A stretch of DNA of 16,403 bases from UMGS902 sp045538895 (GTDB taxonomy: Bacteria > Bacillota > Clostridia > Oscillospirales > CAG-272). The stretch is from positions 1-16,403 of the forward strand of contig JAZQEH010000003.1 in NCBI GenBank assembly GCA_045538895.1, read 5' to 3'. Both the position numbers and the translations under genes were made by a program. Of this stretch, positions 1-7,061 are shown piece by piece; the stretch's first letter is position 1, and each line of letters starts with the position of its first letter. The notes under the pieces were generated by a model. That model made no database searches. It was not told where the DNA came from and saw only the letters and a program-made list of their open reading frames with translations.

Positions 1-732
1 TTCGCCGTTTGCTTCATAAGTACAAATTAGTATGAAGTCCATATTGGCTACAACACCAAAGCATCGGTCACCGCCGAATTCACATTCAAGCTGATTTCCG
101 AGATAGGTGGCATTATCGTCGAGGAATTTGACAGTCTTACCGTTCGGTAGACGGTATTCAAGGTTAACGTAACCACCCACAAGTGCATTGAGCTTTTCGA
201 CCTTCGGCATTCCTTCTACACCAAGGGCGTTGATCTCGTCAATCAGTTTACGCTTGAATTCTTCAAATTTCTCCGCACCGTCGAGATTTTTATACCGTTT
301 CCAATAGTCAAGCTTGGGGAGCATTTCCTTTAAATATGCCCGAGCCTGCTCTGAGGGAAAGGCTTCGCTTGCCATATTCGCTACACAGACCTCTATCAGC
401 TCGTCCATATCGTGATACATATACTCGCCATCGGCATAGCACCATTTGCAATAATCTTCGTTGAAAATACCGTCCTTCTCACGGCTGATGCTGCTATCTT
501 CCAGCGGCATTCCGCAGCATTGGCAGATGAGTTGCCGCGGCGAGCCGAGGAGCGTGTTGATGGATACATCAAACAACTGTGACAGCAGTTTCAGCGTTTC
601 GGTGTTGGGTTCCGTTTCGCCGTTTTCCCAACGGCTGACCGCCTGACGGGTGACAAACACTTTTTTGGCAAGTTTCTCCTGCGACAGCCCGTTTTTCGTT
701 CTGAGTTCCAGTATAATATCTTTCGTTTCCAT
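1..732 (-). CDS. XRE-family transcriptional regulator with zinc-ribbon-like segment (3' end cut by window edge)
   Basis: The minus-strand reading frame is open from an ATG at 732 to the left edge, giving 244 residues with no stop, so the C-terminus is missing. Residues about 5-60 form a Cro/CI-type helix-turn-helix, with the typical recognition-helix string VTRQAVSRWENGETEPN at about 27-43. A C-x2-C (C70, C73) and a second C-x2-C (C95, C98) follow, with CGMPL after the first pair, as in putative zinc-ribbon domains attached to Clostridia regulators. The remaining ~140 residues are soluble and I do not recognise them. The start is supported by AAGGCGG eight bases upstream and a good promoter. 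It is probably a DNA-binding regulator; its ligand and targets are unknown. It lies downstream of the sugar operon on the same strand but has its own promoter, so a regulatory link is only possible. Confidence 0.8.
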   Translation of the reverse strand, partial: METKDIILELRTKNGLSQEKLAKKVFVTRQAVSRWENGETEPNTETLKLLSQLFDVSINTLLGSPRQLICQCCGMPLEDSSISREKDGIFNEDYCKWCYADGEYMYHDMDELIEVCVANMASEAFPSEQARAYLKEMLPKLDYWKRYKNLDGAEKFEEFKRKLIDEINALGVEGMPKVEKLNALVGGYVNLEYRLPNGKTVKFLDDNATYLGNQLECEFGGDRCFGVVANMDFILICTYEANGE

Positions 733-763
733 ATATTTTACCGCCTTCGTTTACTTTAAGTTT

Positions 764-792
764 ATTATAGCAGATTGCGGTTTGAATCACAA
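764..792 (-). promoter_or_regulatory. Sigma-A-type promoter of the XRE regulator
   Basis: On the minus strand, TTGTGA (787-792) and a perfect TATAAT (764-769) are separated by 17 bases, and lie about 30 bases upstream of the regulator's start codon. A small inverted repeat, AGCAAC-N5-GTTGCT (792-808), touches the -35 box and could be an operator, perhaps for autoregulation. That role is inference. Confidence 0.6.
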
Positions 793-846
793 GCAACGCT
801 CTGTTGCTCTCACACATTTTTCTTTGCCTGCTGCGGTGTTTACCGT

Positions 847-1683
847 TTATTTAAAAAACTGAAATGCCAGAAGTCCGATTATACACAGAAAGCCGCCGAC
901 AATATTTTTAGCGGTGAAATCCTCTTTACGAATAATACGTATAGCAAACAGGATAACCAATATCATAGGTTGTATAAAGGAATAGCTTGTAAGGCTCATT
1001 GCGGCAACCGCATTTTCGGCAAGCATACCCACGGTGTTTGGTATCCTTGCAAAAACTACCATTCCAACACCCTTTTTCTTTTCTTTAAATTCGGAAAAAT
1101 TCAGCGTTGGCAGCAGAATAACGCTTATCACCACAAGCGAAATAAGCAATAGCATCGTTGACGAAACGTGTGAGGAAAAACCTTTTATAATAAGTCCGTA
1201 ACTGTATTTTGAGAGAAGATACAGTGCAAGCGGAAAGATAATTTTTTTATAGGGAGGTTTTTCACTTTTTTCCGACCTCACAATAAACACAAGTCCTATT
1301 ACCGTTACTGTGATAAACACAAGGCTTAACGGTCTGAACACCGTTCCGTAAAAGATATCGGTTGCGTAGGACATAAACAAAGTAATACCGATCCACGCTT
1401 TCAGCTCAAAAGCCGCCGTTACTCTCAACACTACCGCACTCATATAAAGCTCTGCAAGCTTGCATAAAACCATGAGTAAAACACCTGCAAAAGCTTCAAG
1501 AGAAAAGTCAAAACGCACTTCAACAAACGGCAAGCATACCAAAAGATATACCGCCATTGATGAACACATCAAAAATGTGAAAAGGCTGCCGGATAGCTTT
1601 GAAATTGCGATTGCATGCTTATCGTTAAGGGTTGTATAGGTGTAGCAAGCAGAAACAACCAGCATCAATAACAGTGCATTCAC
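847..1683 (-). CDS. DMT-superfamily (EamA-like) membrane transporter
   Basis: This 278-residue protein is almost entirely hydrophobic, with about nine to ten predicted membrane helices and short basic loops (for example SEKSEKPPYKK near 138-148 and KEKKK near 200). The size, the two-half layout and a last pair of helices joined by a short basic loop (RIIRKEDFT) fit the drug/metabolite transporter superfamily. The substrate cannot be read from the sequence. It is the last gene of a four-gene operon, five bases after the oxidoreductase stop, which suggests it moves the sugar substrate or product handled by the upstream enzymes. The start is a GTG at 1683 with only a weak upstream Shine-Dalgarno sequence, so translation may be coupled to the previous gene; an in-frame ATG six codons later is the alternative. 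No clear terminator follows. Confidence 0.7.
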   Translation of the reverse strand: MNALLLMLVVSACYTYTTLNDKHAIAISKLSGSLFTFLMCSSMAVYLLVCLPFVEVRFDFSLEAFAGVLLMVLCKLAELYMSAVVLRVTAAFELKAWIGITLFMSYATDIFYGTVFRPLSLVFITVTVIGLVFIVRSEKSEKPPYKKIIFPLALYLLSKYSYGLIIKGFSSHVSSTMLLLISLVVISVILLPTLNFSEFKEKKKGVGMVVFARIPNTVGMLAENAVAAMSLTSYSFIQPMILVILFAIRIIRKEDFTAKNIVGGFLCIIGLLAFQFFK

Positions 1684-1688
1684 CTATT

Positions 1689-2858
1689 TCACCATCTTAC
1701 CTTCCAGCGTTCTCTTAAGACTTCAATAGGCTCGGGCTCACTGCCTTTTTTCACACCCGACTCATTTGCACAAAGCTCGGCTAAATGTTTTTCAAAGGTT
1801 TCTTCGTCCACGGGAATATCGGCAAAACCGTTTGTCCACGTAGAAATATATGCCGCATTGGAAATGGACAGCGAGTTCACTCCCTCACGTCCGTCAGCAA
1901 CCATGGGTGTGCCGTGAAGGATAGCAGATGCGAAAGCCTCAAGCACCGTTGCATGACCGTTTATAGGAGAATCGCTGAACTCTTCATACGTTGTTTCGGG
2001 AGTCGAAAAACCTTTCTTGGATGTGAAACAAAACTCTCTTTCGGGAGTTGCAAGCTTCCACCACTTAAGCTTTCCGCCCTCAATTACTATCTTGCCCTTG
2101 TCGCCCGAGATCTCAAGGCGATTGGTGCCGGGGGCTTCACCAGTAGTAGAAATAAACGTAGCAACCGCACCGTTTTCATATTCTCCGAAAATGGTTACAT
2201 CATCGTCAATCGCTACATTGTGATATTTTCCGAACTCGCAGAATGCACGTATACGTTTAGGCATACCGAATATCCACTGCCAGAGGTCAAGATTGTGCGG
2301 TGCCTGATTGAGAAGCACTCCCCCGCCCTCTCCGTTCCACGTTGCACGCCATGAGCCGGAATCGTAATATGCCTGCGTGCGGTACCAGTTTGTGACAATC
2401 CATACAAGGCGTTTAAGCTCGCCAAGCTGACCGCTTTGCACGATTTCACGCGCCTTTGCATAAAGCGGATTGGTGCGTTGATTGAACATAATGCCAAACT
2501 TAACGCCCGCTTTATCAGCCGCAGCATTCATCTCTCTTACTTGACGGGTATATACACCGGCAGGCTTTTCGGTTATCACGTGAATACCACGCTTAAAAGC
2601 CTCGATTGCATACGTAGGATGGTCGTAGTGTGGCACGGCAACGATAACTGTGTCGATCTCACCGCTGTCAAGCATTTTTATAGCATCGTCAAAGCATTTT
2701 ACCGTAGGATGCTTTTCTTTTGCATATGCAAGTTTCTTTTCGTCTATATCGCACACTGCGGTGACCTCAACCGATGGACAACTTCCTTCAAGTACGTTAT
2801 TTAGGTGCATTCTACCAATGTTACCGACACCGAGAATGCCAAGTTTAATCTTTTCCAT
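1689..2858 (-). CDS. Gfo/Idh/MocA-family NAD(P)-dependent oxidoreductase
   Basis: This 389-residue protein has an N-terminal Rossmann fold with GVGNIG at residues 10-15 and an acidic residue (D37/D39) ending the second strand, as in dinucleotide-binding enzymes. The family signature EKP lies at 97-99, where the lysine is the usual catalytic residue. The second domain carries GGGVLLNQAPHNLDLWQW (178-195), which supplies the conserved His (H188) and Asp (D191). Family members oxidise or reduce a hydroxyl of sugars, inositols or sugar glycosides. AAGGAG lies 6 bases before the ATG and the upstream gene ends 11 bases before it. Two adjacent TIM-barrel isomerase/epimerase genes suggest a short pathway on a sugar, inositol or 3-keto-sugar. 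The exact substrate is unknown. Length is normal for the family. Confidence 0.88.
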   Translation of the reverse strand: MEKIKLGILGVGNIGRMHLNNVLEGSCPSVEVTAVCDIDEKKLAYAKEKHPTVKCFDDAIKMLDSGEIDTVIVAVPHYDHPTYAIEAFKRGIHVITEKPAGVYTRQVREMNAAADKAGVKFGIMFNQRTNPLYAKAREIVQSGQLGELKRLVWIVTNWYRTQAYYDSGSWRATWNGEGGGVLLNQAPHNLDLWQWIFGMPKRIRAFCEFGKYHNVAIDDDVTIFGEYENGAVATFISTTGEAPGTNRLEISGDKGKIVIEGGKLKWWKLATPEREFCFTSKKGFSTPETTYEEFSDSPINGHATVLEAFASAILHGTPMVADGREGVNSLSISNAAYISTWTNGFADIPVDEETFEKHLAELCANESGVKKGSEPEPIEVLRERWKVRW

Positions 2859-2869
2859 GATGTTCTCCT

Positions 2870-3694
2870 TTATCCGATGATGTTTTTGAGTGCTGATGCT
2901 GCCGCATCAAAAGCGGCTCTCGCAGACGGATACATAAATTCGTCAATTTCGGTTTTTTCACCGTTTTCCAGTGCTTCAAGCCCCTTGAACACAGACAAAT
3001 GCGGTTCAAGTGTGAGAACCTCTCCTTTGTAGCGTTCAAGCAACCACTCTATATTTCCGATACCCTTGCCACAAAGTACAACCTTGCCGCTTGGAAGTGC
3101 ATCCTTTACGTGCATGTACTCTACATAGGGAGAAAGTTTTTCCCACGCTTCCTTTGTATCCACGCCGCACTGAACGAAGTTTGCGGGGTCAAATACCGCT
3201 TTTATATCAGGAAACGCTTGCTGTATACGCAAGCATCTGTCGGCGGTGTCGCCGTATATTCCCTTTTCGTTTTCGTGGCAAAGGAGTATTCCGCTTCCCT
3301 TTGCGGCATCACTGAACTTATCCATGCGTTCCATAACCGCATCTGTATATTTATCAGCTTCGCCATGCGGCACATAAAAACTGAAAATACGCATATTTTT
3401 TGCACCCAGCACGTCCGCAAGTTCAAGTCCGTATTTGAATTTATCAAGATGCAGTGCAAAGTCATCGGCTATCTTAATCTTGCCGTAGGGCGAGCCTACA
3501 GACCATACGGAAAGCCCGTTTTCGGAAAGTTTTTTCTTGACCTCCGCGGCTTTCTCGATAGTGACTTTTGAAATATTCTCACCGTCTACGCCTCGGATCT
3601 CAAGATATTCAATTCTGTTTTCAAGCATTGCTTCTATCTGCTTGTCAATGCTCTTGTCCGCCTCATCGGCAAACGCACAAAGTTTAAAGCGCAT
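2870..3694 (-). CDS. Sugar phosphate isomerase/epimerase (AP endonuclease family 2 TIM barrel), second copy
   Basis: This 274-residue protein belongs to the xylose isomerase-like TIM-barrel superfamily. It starts with the N-terminal FADEAD string seen in a Firmicutes subgroup. Likely metal and active-site residues sit at the expected strand ends: HENE at 140-143, D169 in VFDPANF, H195 in HVKD (195-198) and E230 in LEPHL, with GKGIGNIEW (209-217) between. Such proteins isomerise, epimerise, dehydrate or lyse sugars and inositols. The start ATG overlaps the stop of the upstream gene by one base (TAATG), and AGAGGA lies in the end of that gene, so the two are translationally coupled. It is only distantly similar to the upstream paralogue, suggesting different steps rather than a simple duplication. 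The substrate is not known. Confidence 0.85.
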   Translation of the reverse strand: MRFKLCAFADEADKSIDKQIEAMLENRIEYLEIRGVDGENISKVTIEKAAEVKKKLSENGLSVWSVGSPYGKIKIADDFALHLDKFKYGLELADVLGAKNMRIFSFYVPHGEADKYTDAVMERMDKFSDAAKGSGILLCHENEKGIYGDTADRCLRIQQAFPDIKAVFDPANFVQCGVDTKEAWEKLSPYVEYMHVKDALPSGKVVLCGKGIGNIEWLLERYKGEVLTLEPHLSVFKGLEALENGEKTEIDEFMYPSARAAFDAAASALKNIIG

Positions 3695-4440
3695 TATTCA
3701 AATCCTCTTGATTTCAGAAATTCATAACTTCTTCTAAGACATTCAAACGGATCCTCGCCGCCGCAGTCGTCCTGCTCAACCAACATATATTCTGTACCTG
3801 CTGTTTCCGCCTTTTCAAACACACGGTCAAAGTTGATGTTACCCTCTCCGACAACTGCCATTTTTTGACCGTATGCATAATCCTTAAGGTGTATACAGGG
3901 CACTCTGCCCGAAAATTTTTCAATATATGCCGCAGGATCACCGCCGCCTACCTGAACCCAATACGTATCAACTGTAAAGCCCATGGTTTTCGGTGAAAAG
4001 TCCTCTGCAAGGCGTTCTAAAACTGTCTTGCCGCCAATTTTAATAAACTCGCTTGCATGATTGTGATACATAAAGTACTTACCGCTATTTGCAATTTTTT
4101 CAGCGACGGGCATATACTCTTTGCAAAAAGCCGCATACTCCTCTTCTTCACCTGTAAATTTGTGATAACCAAGACCGATATATCTGCAATCAAAAATGCT
4201 ATGCTCCAAAGTGACCTGCTCTGTTTCTTCAATCAATCGCTTTGACGGTATATGTGTCAATATGCATTTTAAACCGTTTTTTTCGAGTTCTTCCGCAAGC
4301 CAGTTTGCATCATATGCACAGGTACCCGAAACCTGAACATACTTATAGCCGATTTCGGCAATACGTTCAAGTGTTTTTGCAAAGTCATCGGTATTCTTGC
4401 AAAAATCACGAACAGTAAAAAGTTGTGCTCCTATCCGCAT
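3694..4440 (-). CDS. Sugar phosphate isomerase/epimerase (TIM barrel), first gene of the operon
   Basis: This 248-residue TIM-barrel protein opens with MRIGAQLFTVRDF, typical of IolE/IolI-like isomerase/epimerases. Conserved strand-end motifs are YHNH (125-128) followed by E131, D158 in FTVDTYW, H184 in HLKD (184-187), GEGN (198-201) and E222 in LVEQD. Together they form the usual divalent-metal site of the family. Reactions known in the family include inosose dehydration, ketose epimerisation and 3-keto-glycoside cleavage; which applies here cannot be decided. It is the promoter-proximal gene of a four-gene operon. The AUG directly abuts a short inverted repeat whose loop holds the G-rich ribosome binding site (AAGGGGG), which may make its translation conditional. 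Confidence 0.85.
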   Translation of the reverse strand: MRIGAQLFTVRDFCKNTDDFAKTLERIAEIGYKYVQVSGTCAYDANWLAEELEKNGLKCILTHIPSKRLIEETEQVTLEHSIFDCRYIGLGYHKFTGEEEEYAAFCKEYMPVAEKIANSGKYFMYHNHASEFIKIGGKTVLERLAEDFSPKTMGFTVDTYWVQVGGGDPAAYIEKFSGRVPCIHLKDYAYGQKMAVVGEGNINFDRVFEKAETAGTEYMLVEQDDCGGEDPFECLRRSYEFLKSRGFE

Positions 4441-4461
4441 TACAGTACCCCCTTTACTGTA
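4441..4461 (-). promoter_or_regulatory. Inverted repeat with the ribosome binding site in its loop, abutting the operon's first start codon
   Basis: TACAGTA (4441-4447) and TACTGTA (4455-4461) are perfect reverse complements separated by seven bases. On the minus strand the loop reads AAGGGGG, the only Shine-Dalgarno-like sequence for the gene starting at 4440. Given the promoter position, transcription should begin at about 4460, so the repeat spans roughly +1 to +20. It could be a DNA operator or a small 5' RNA hairpin controlling translation. The repeat is directly visible; its function is inference. Confidence 0.6.
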
Positions 4462-4466
4462 CTTCT

Positions 4467-4495
4467 ATATTACAACAATCGAAAACGCAATGCAA
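4467..4495 (-). promoter_or_regulatory. Promoter of the sugar-enzyme operon
   Basis: On the minus strand TTGCAT (4490-4495) and TAATAT (4467-4472) are spaced 17 bases apart and lie 27-55 bases upstream of the operon's first start codon. The -35 match is partial, so an activator or relief from a repressor may be involved. Confidence 0.55.
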
Positions 4496-4502
4496 TTGCA
4501 TT
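4489..4502. promoter_or_regulatory. 14-bp perfect palindrome overlapping the operon -35 box
   Basis: AATGCAATTGCATT is a perfect 14-bp palindrome covering the -35 hexamer of the sugar operon promoter. This is a typical place for a dimeric repressor or activator site. The regulator is unknown; the XRE-type protein at the left edge is one candidate in the window. Confidence 0.5.
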
Positions 4503-4520
4503 TTCAAATATTCATATGCA

Positions 4521-4546
4521 AAAAGCACACCTTCCGGTGTGCTTTT
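4521..4546 (-). terminator. Intrinsic terminator after the dockerin phosphoesterase gene
   Basis: An 11-bp perfect stem (4521-4531 with 4536-4546) closes a four-base loop, starting a few bases after the stop of the minus-strand gene that ends at 4551. The A-rich outer stem gives U-rich 3' sides on both strands. On the plus strand the stem is followed by CGTTTTATTTT, so it could act in both directions. Confidence 0.75.
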
Positions 4547-4550
4547 CGTT

Positions 4551-6881
4551 TTATTTTACTGCTTCTTTAAGCGTGCGTAAGACATCGTTAAGTCCGAGTT
4601 TCGCATCACTGTTTGCATCGCCGTTGTAGCATACAGTACCGTTTACTGCCGATTTAAGAATGTTCAAAGCATCGTTCAAAGTAACCCTGCCATTGAAATC
4701 GGTATCTCCTGCTACGTTGCCGACGGTAGTTTCAAACTGGTTGCAAGCCATAAAGTATTTGTCAAGTGACGTGGAATAATACTCTACCTTTAAGTTTCTT
4801 CCGCTCTCGTCAAAATAGAACATTGCAACAAGTCCTGCAGCTTCTTTGTCATCGTAAATGCGTGTACAGTCTGCACACTGACCGTTTATCATAAACTGTC
4901 TAACGGTGTTGCCTGCATCGCCTTTGCTCTCAACTCTTACGATCTTATCGTTGAACACGTGTCCTGAAAGTACCATTTCAACGTTGGGACAAAGCTTTGC
5001 AAATTTGTTCCAGATGTTTTTACCGTGACTGTTAAGCTCGGCGTCCGCTCTTAAGTTTGAATGAGTAATAACAATCACTCTGTAATATGGATTTGCATCT
5101 GCAACGGATTTCGCCCATGCAAGCTCGTCATTCGAGGGATTATAGTTAAGAGTGATTACAAGATAGTTTACATCGCCCGCTTTAAACTTCTGATAGGAGT
5201 TTGCACGGTTTGAATAATAGTTTTCGCCGATTGCCGCCGCATAAGCAGTACCGTCAAACTTTGAAGAGTAACTTGCTGCAGTGCCGTCATGATTACCTCT
5301 GGAGAGTGCATACGGAATAACACCGTCAAGCTTTGCAATATTCTCAAGCGAATACGCCCACTGCTCATCGGTATTGTCATTGGTAATGTCGCCGAGTCCG
5401 AGCATGAATGCCATTTTCTTATCAGCCGCATTTGCCTTAAGCCAATCGTAAAGCTTTGCAAAGGTTTCGGGCTGATACTGCACGTTGTGCTGTGTATCGC
5501 CAACAACTGCGATTGAATATACGTAGTCGGTGATGCTGTCAATTTCGTCAAACCAATACTGCTCATACACCGCATTGTTTTTGCTGCTTGAAAGGTCAAC
5601 AGCGGTATCACCGTACTTCATTTCGGACATATCGAAGTGCAAAATGAGGTCGTCGGTTCCCTGCGTATTCATATCCGCCTTGATTTCCGAGGCGGTGCGT
5701 ACGTCCGAGTAGCACGCAACGTTAATGAGGGCTCCACGGAACAAATTGAGGTTTACCTCACGGTGGTCAGTACCGAATGCCATTTGCGAAGTACTGAAAT
5801 CCAAGGGGTTTATTGTAAGGTCAAGTGTCTGTGCTATTTCGCCGTCAACGTAGCAATGAATCTTGTTGTTCTGCGTATCTGCCGCAATGGCAATATGCGT
5901 TTTCTTACCGTTATAAACACTTACACTTGAGAATGTGTAACGTGTTCTTACGTCATCTTCATCATAGAACATAATCGAAGGCTGACCGCCCTTTGTAATT
6001 TCAAAGATAAAGCCAGTAGGTGTACGCTGAAAGTTTGACATAATAATATGGGTGTAGTCCGAGGTCACGGTATAGGGGAAATACATTGTCGCCTCAAAAG
6101 TAAGCGGCATTGATGGGAGTGCCTTTGTAAAACTATATCTACCCGTGTGAGTCCCAAATGTCATACCCTCGCCAAACTCCTCTGCGGGAGTATCGGACGG
6201 AACAACCACGTTGCTTGCAGTAGTAATTTTAAGATTATCAAAGCAACCGCTTGTGCCGTTGAGCCTGAAGCCTACAGTGCCGCCTCTCCATGAGGTATGC
6301 GCCTCATTTGAGCCGATGGAATACGTATAAGCATATACAACCTTGCTTGTTGCAAGGTCGGTCATTTCGATATTTACATAATCGCCTTTAACAATTGCTT
6401 TGATGTGAATATCGCCACCCTTTTTAAACGCAACCGAGCCAACGTTGATATTGCCGCCCCAAGCACCCTCGGCGTTTGCATGTCCGAATGCACCTTTATC
6501 GCCTGTAGAAGCACCGAAAGCGATATAGCCGAAAAAGCCGTTTTTGATATGGCTTGCAAGGTTCATGTCAGCATTAAAAACAAGACCGCCAGTTGTCTGT
6601 ACATCGAGATAATCTACTTCTGCGATATAATCTGTAAGCGGAACTTCGGGATTATACAGAATGTGCGAATAACCGTCTGTCACGCTGCTAACGAGCGTTT
6701 GGGATGTAGCATAAAGTGCACCGTCCTTTATCTCCCACGCATGACGGTACTGTGTAAAATCGGAGAGAGTGCTTGCATCCGAAAAGTCATTTTCGTAAAT
6801 GACCGTTTCTGCCGCAAATGCACTTACAGAGAAAATAACAACCGCAACAAATGAAAATGCTAGCGCCAAAAACTTTTTCAT
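4551..6881 (-). CDS. Exported calcineurin-like metallophosphoesterase with two lectin-like domains and a C-terminal dockerin
   Basis: The 776 residues start with a signal peptide (MKK, hydrophobic core, likely cut after AFAA at about 24). Residues about 28-220 and 235-405 look like two concanavalin/LamG-type beta-sandwiches. A calcineurin-like phosphoesterase follows at about 455-700: GDTQ (461-464), GLGDITND (495-502), GNHD (529-532), THSN (606-609) and SGHVF (639-643), where the usual second His of GHxH is F643. The C-terminus (about 722-776) is a type I dockerin with two calcium loops, D726/D728/N730/D737 and D755/N757/D759/D766. Dockerins dock enzymes onto cohesin scaffolds at the cell surface or in cellulosomes; no cohesin is in the window. 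The lectin-like domains may bind glycans or surfaces. AAAGGAG lies six bases before the ATG. It is transcribed divergently from another exported phosphoesterase. The substrate is unknown: nucleotide, phospho-sugar, phospholipid or teichoic-acid phosphodiester are all possible. Confidence 0.87.
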   Translation of the reverse strand: MKKFLALAFSFVAVVIFSVSAFAAETVIYENDFSDASTLSDFTQYRHAWEIKDGALYATSQTLVSSVTDGYSHILYNPEVPLTDYIAEVDYLDVQTTGGLVFNADMNLASHIKNGFFGYIAFGASTGDKGAFGHANAEGAWGGNINVGSVAFKKGGDIHIKAIVKGDYVNIEMTDLATSKVVYAYTYSIGSNEAHTSWRGGTVGFRLNGTSGCFDNLKITTASNVVVPSDTPAEEFGEGMTFGTHTGRYSFTKALPSMPLTFEATMYFPYTVTSDYTHIIMSNFQRTPTGFIFEITKGGQPSIMFYDEDDVRTRYTFSSVSVYNGKKTHIAIAADTQNNKIHCYVDGEIAQTLDLTINPLDFSTSQMAFGTDHREVNLNLFRGALINVACYSDVRTASEIKADMNTQGTDDLILHFDMSEMKYGDTAVDLSSSKNNAVYEQYWFDEIDSITDYVYSIAVVGDTQHNVQYQPETFAKLYDWLKANAADKKMAFMLGLGDITNDNTDEQWAYSLENIAKLDGVIPYALSRGNHDGTAASYSSKFDGTAYAAAIGENYYSNRANSYQKFKAGDVNYLVITLNYNPSNDELAWAKSVADANPYYRVIVITHSNLRADAELNSHGKNIWNKFAKLCPNVEMVLSGHVFNDKIVRVESKGDAGNTVRQFMINGQCADCTRIYDDKEAAGLVAMFYFDESGRNLKVEYYSTSLDKYFMACNQFETTVGNVAGDTDFNGRVTLNDALNILKSAVNGTVCYNGDANSDAKLGLNDVLRTLKEAVK

Positions 6882-6925
6882 AGTATTCTCCTTTGAAAGA
6901 TTAAATCAACTGCTCTTATATTCGC

Positions 6926-6954
6926 ATTTTACCACACAAATCCAAATAGCGCAA
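6926..6954 (-). promoter_or_regulatory. Promoter of the dockerin phosphoesterase gene
   Basis: On the minus strand TTGCGC (6949-6954), a 17-base spacer and TAAAAT (6926-6931) are followed by a 44-base leader to the ATG at 6881. The spacer ends in TGG directly before the -10, giving an extended -10 element. Confidence 0.6.
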
Positions 6955-7007
6955 TAAAAAAGCAATAGTATGTATACAAATGCTGAATTATAATATTGAA
7001 GTAACTG

Positions 7008-7036
7008 TAGAAAAAAGAGGATTTTTATGTTATACT
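7008..7036 (+). promoter_or_regulatory. Promoter of the 5'-nucleotidase-type gene
   Basis: TATACT (7031-7036) is preceded by TGT, giving an extended -10, with a partial -35 TAGAAA (7008-7013) at 17 bases. It lies 25 bases before the ATG at 7062. A second TATAAT at 6989-6994 lacks a good -35 and is less likely. The 180-bp region carries divergent promoters and a TGTATACA palindrome (6971-6978). Confidence 0.5.
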
Positions 7037-7061
7037 AAAATCAAAAATATTGGAGATTGCT

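Noticed and set aside
792..808. AGCAAC-N5-GTTGCT as terminator of the sugar operon
   Set aside because: On the minus strand no U-run follows the stem and it overlaps the next gene's promoter, so an operator or chance repeat is more likely.
569..817. 82-residue minus-strand frame near the left regulator
   Set aside because: It overlaps the regulator in another frame and shows no domain; the +/- shadow frames in this area lack ribosome binding sites.
2870..4440. The two isomerase/epimerase genes as a recent tandem duplication
   Set aside because: They differ in length, opening motif and all active-site surroundings; only the general TIM-barrel layout is shared.
7050..7061. TTG-started extension of the 5'-nucleotidase
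   Set aside because: It would overlap the TTGGAG ribosome binding site of the ATG at 7062, which directly precedes a normal signal peptide.
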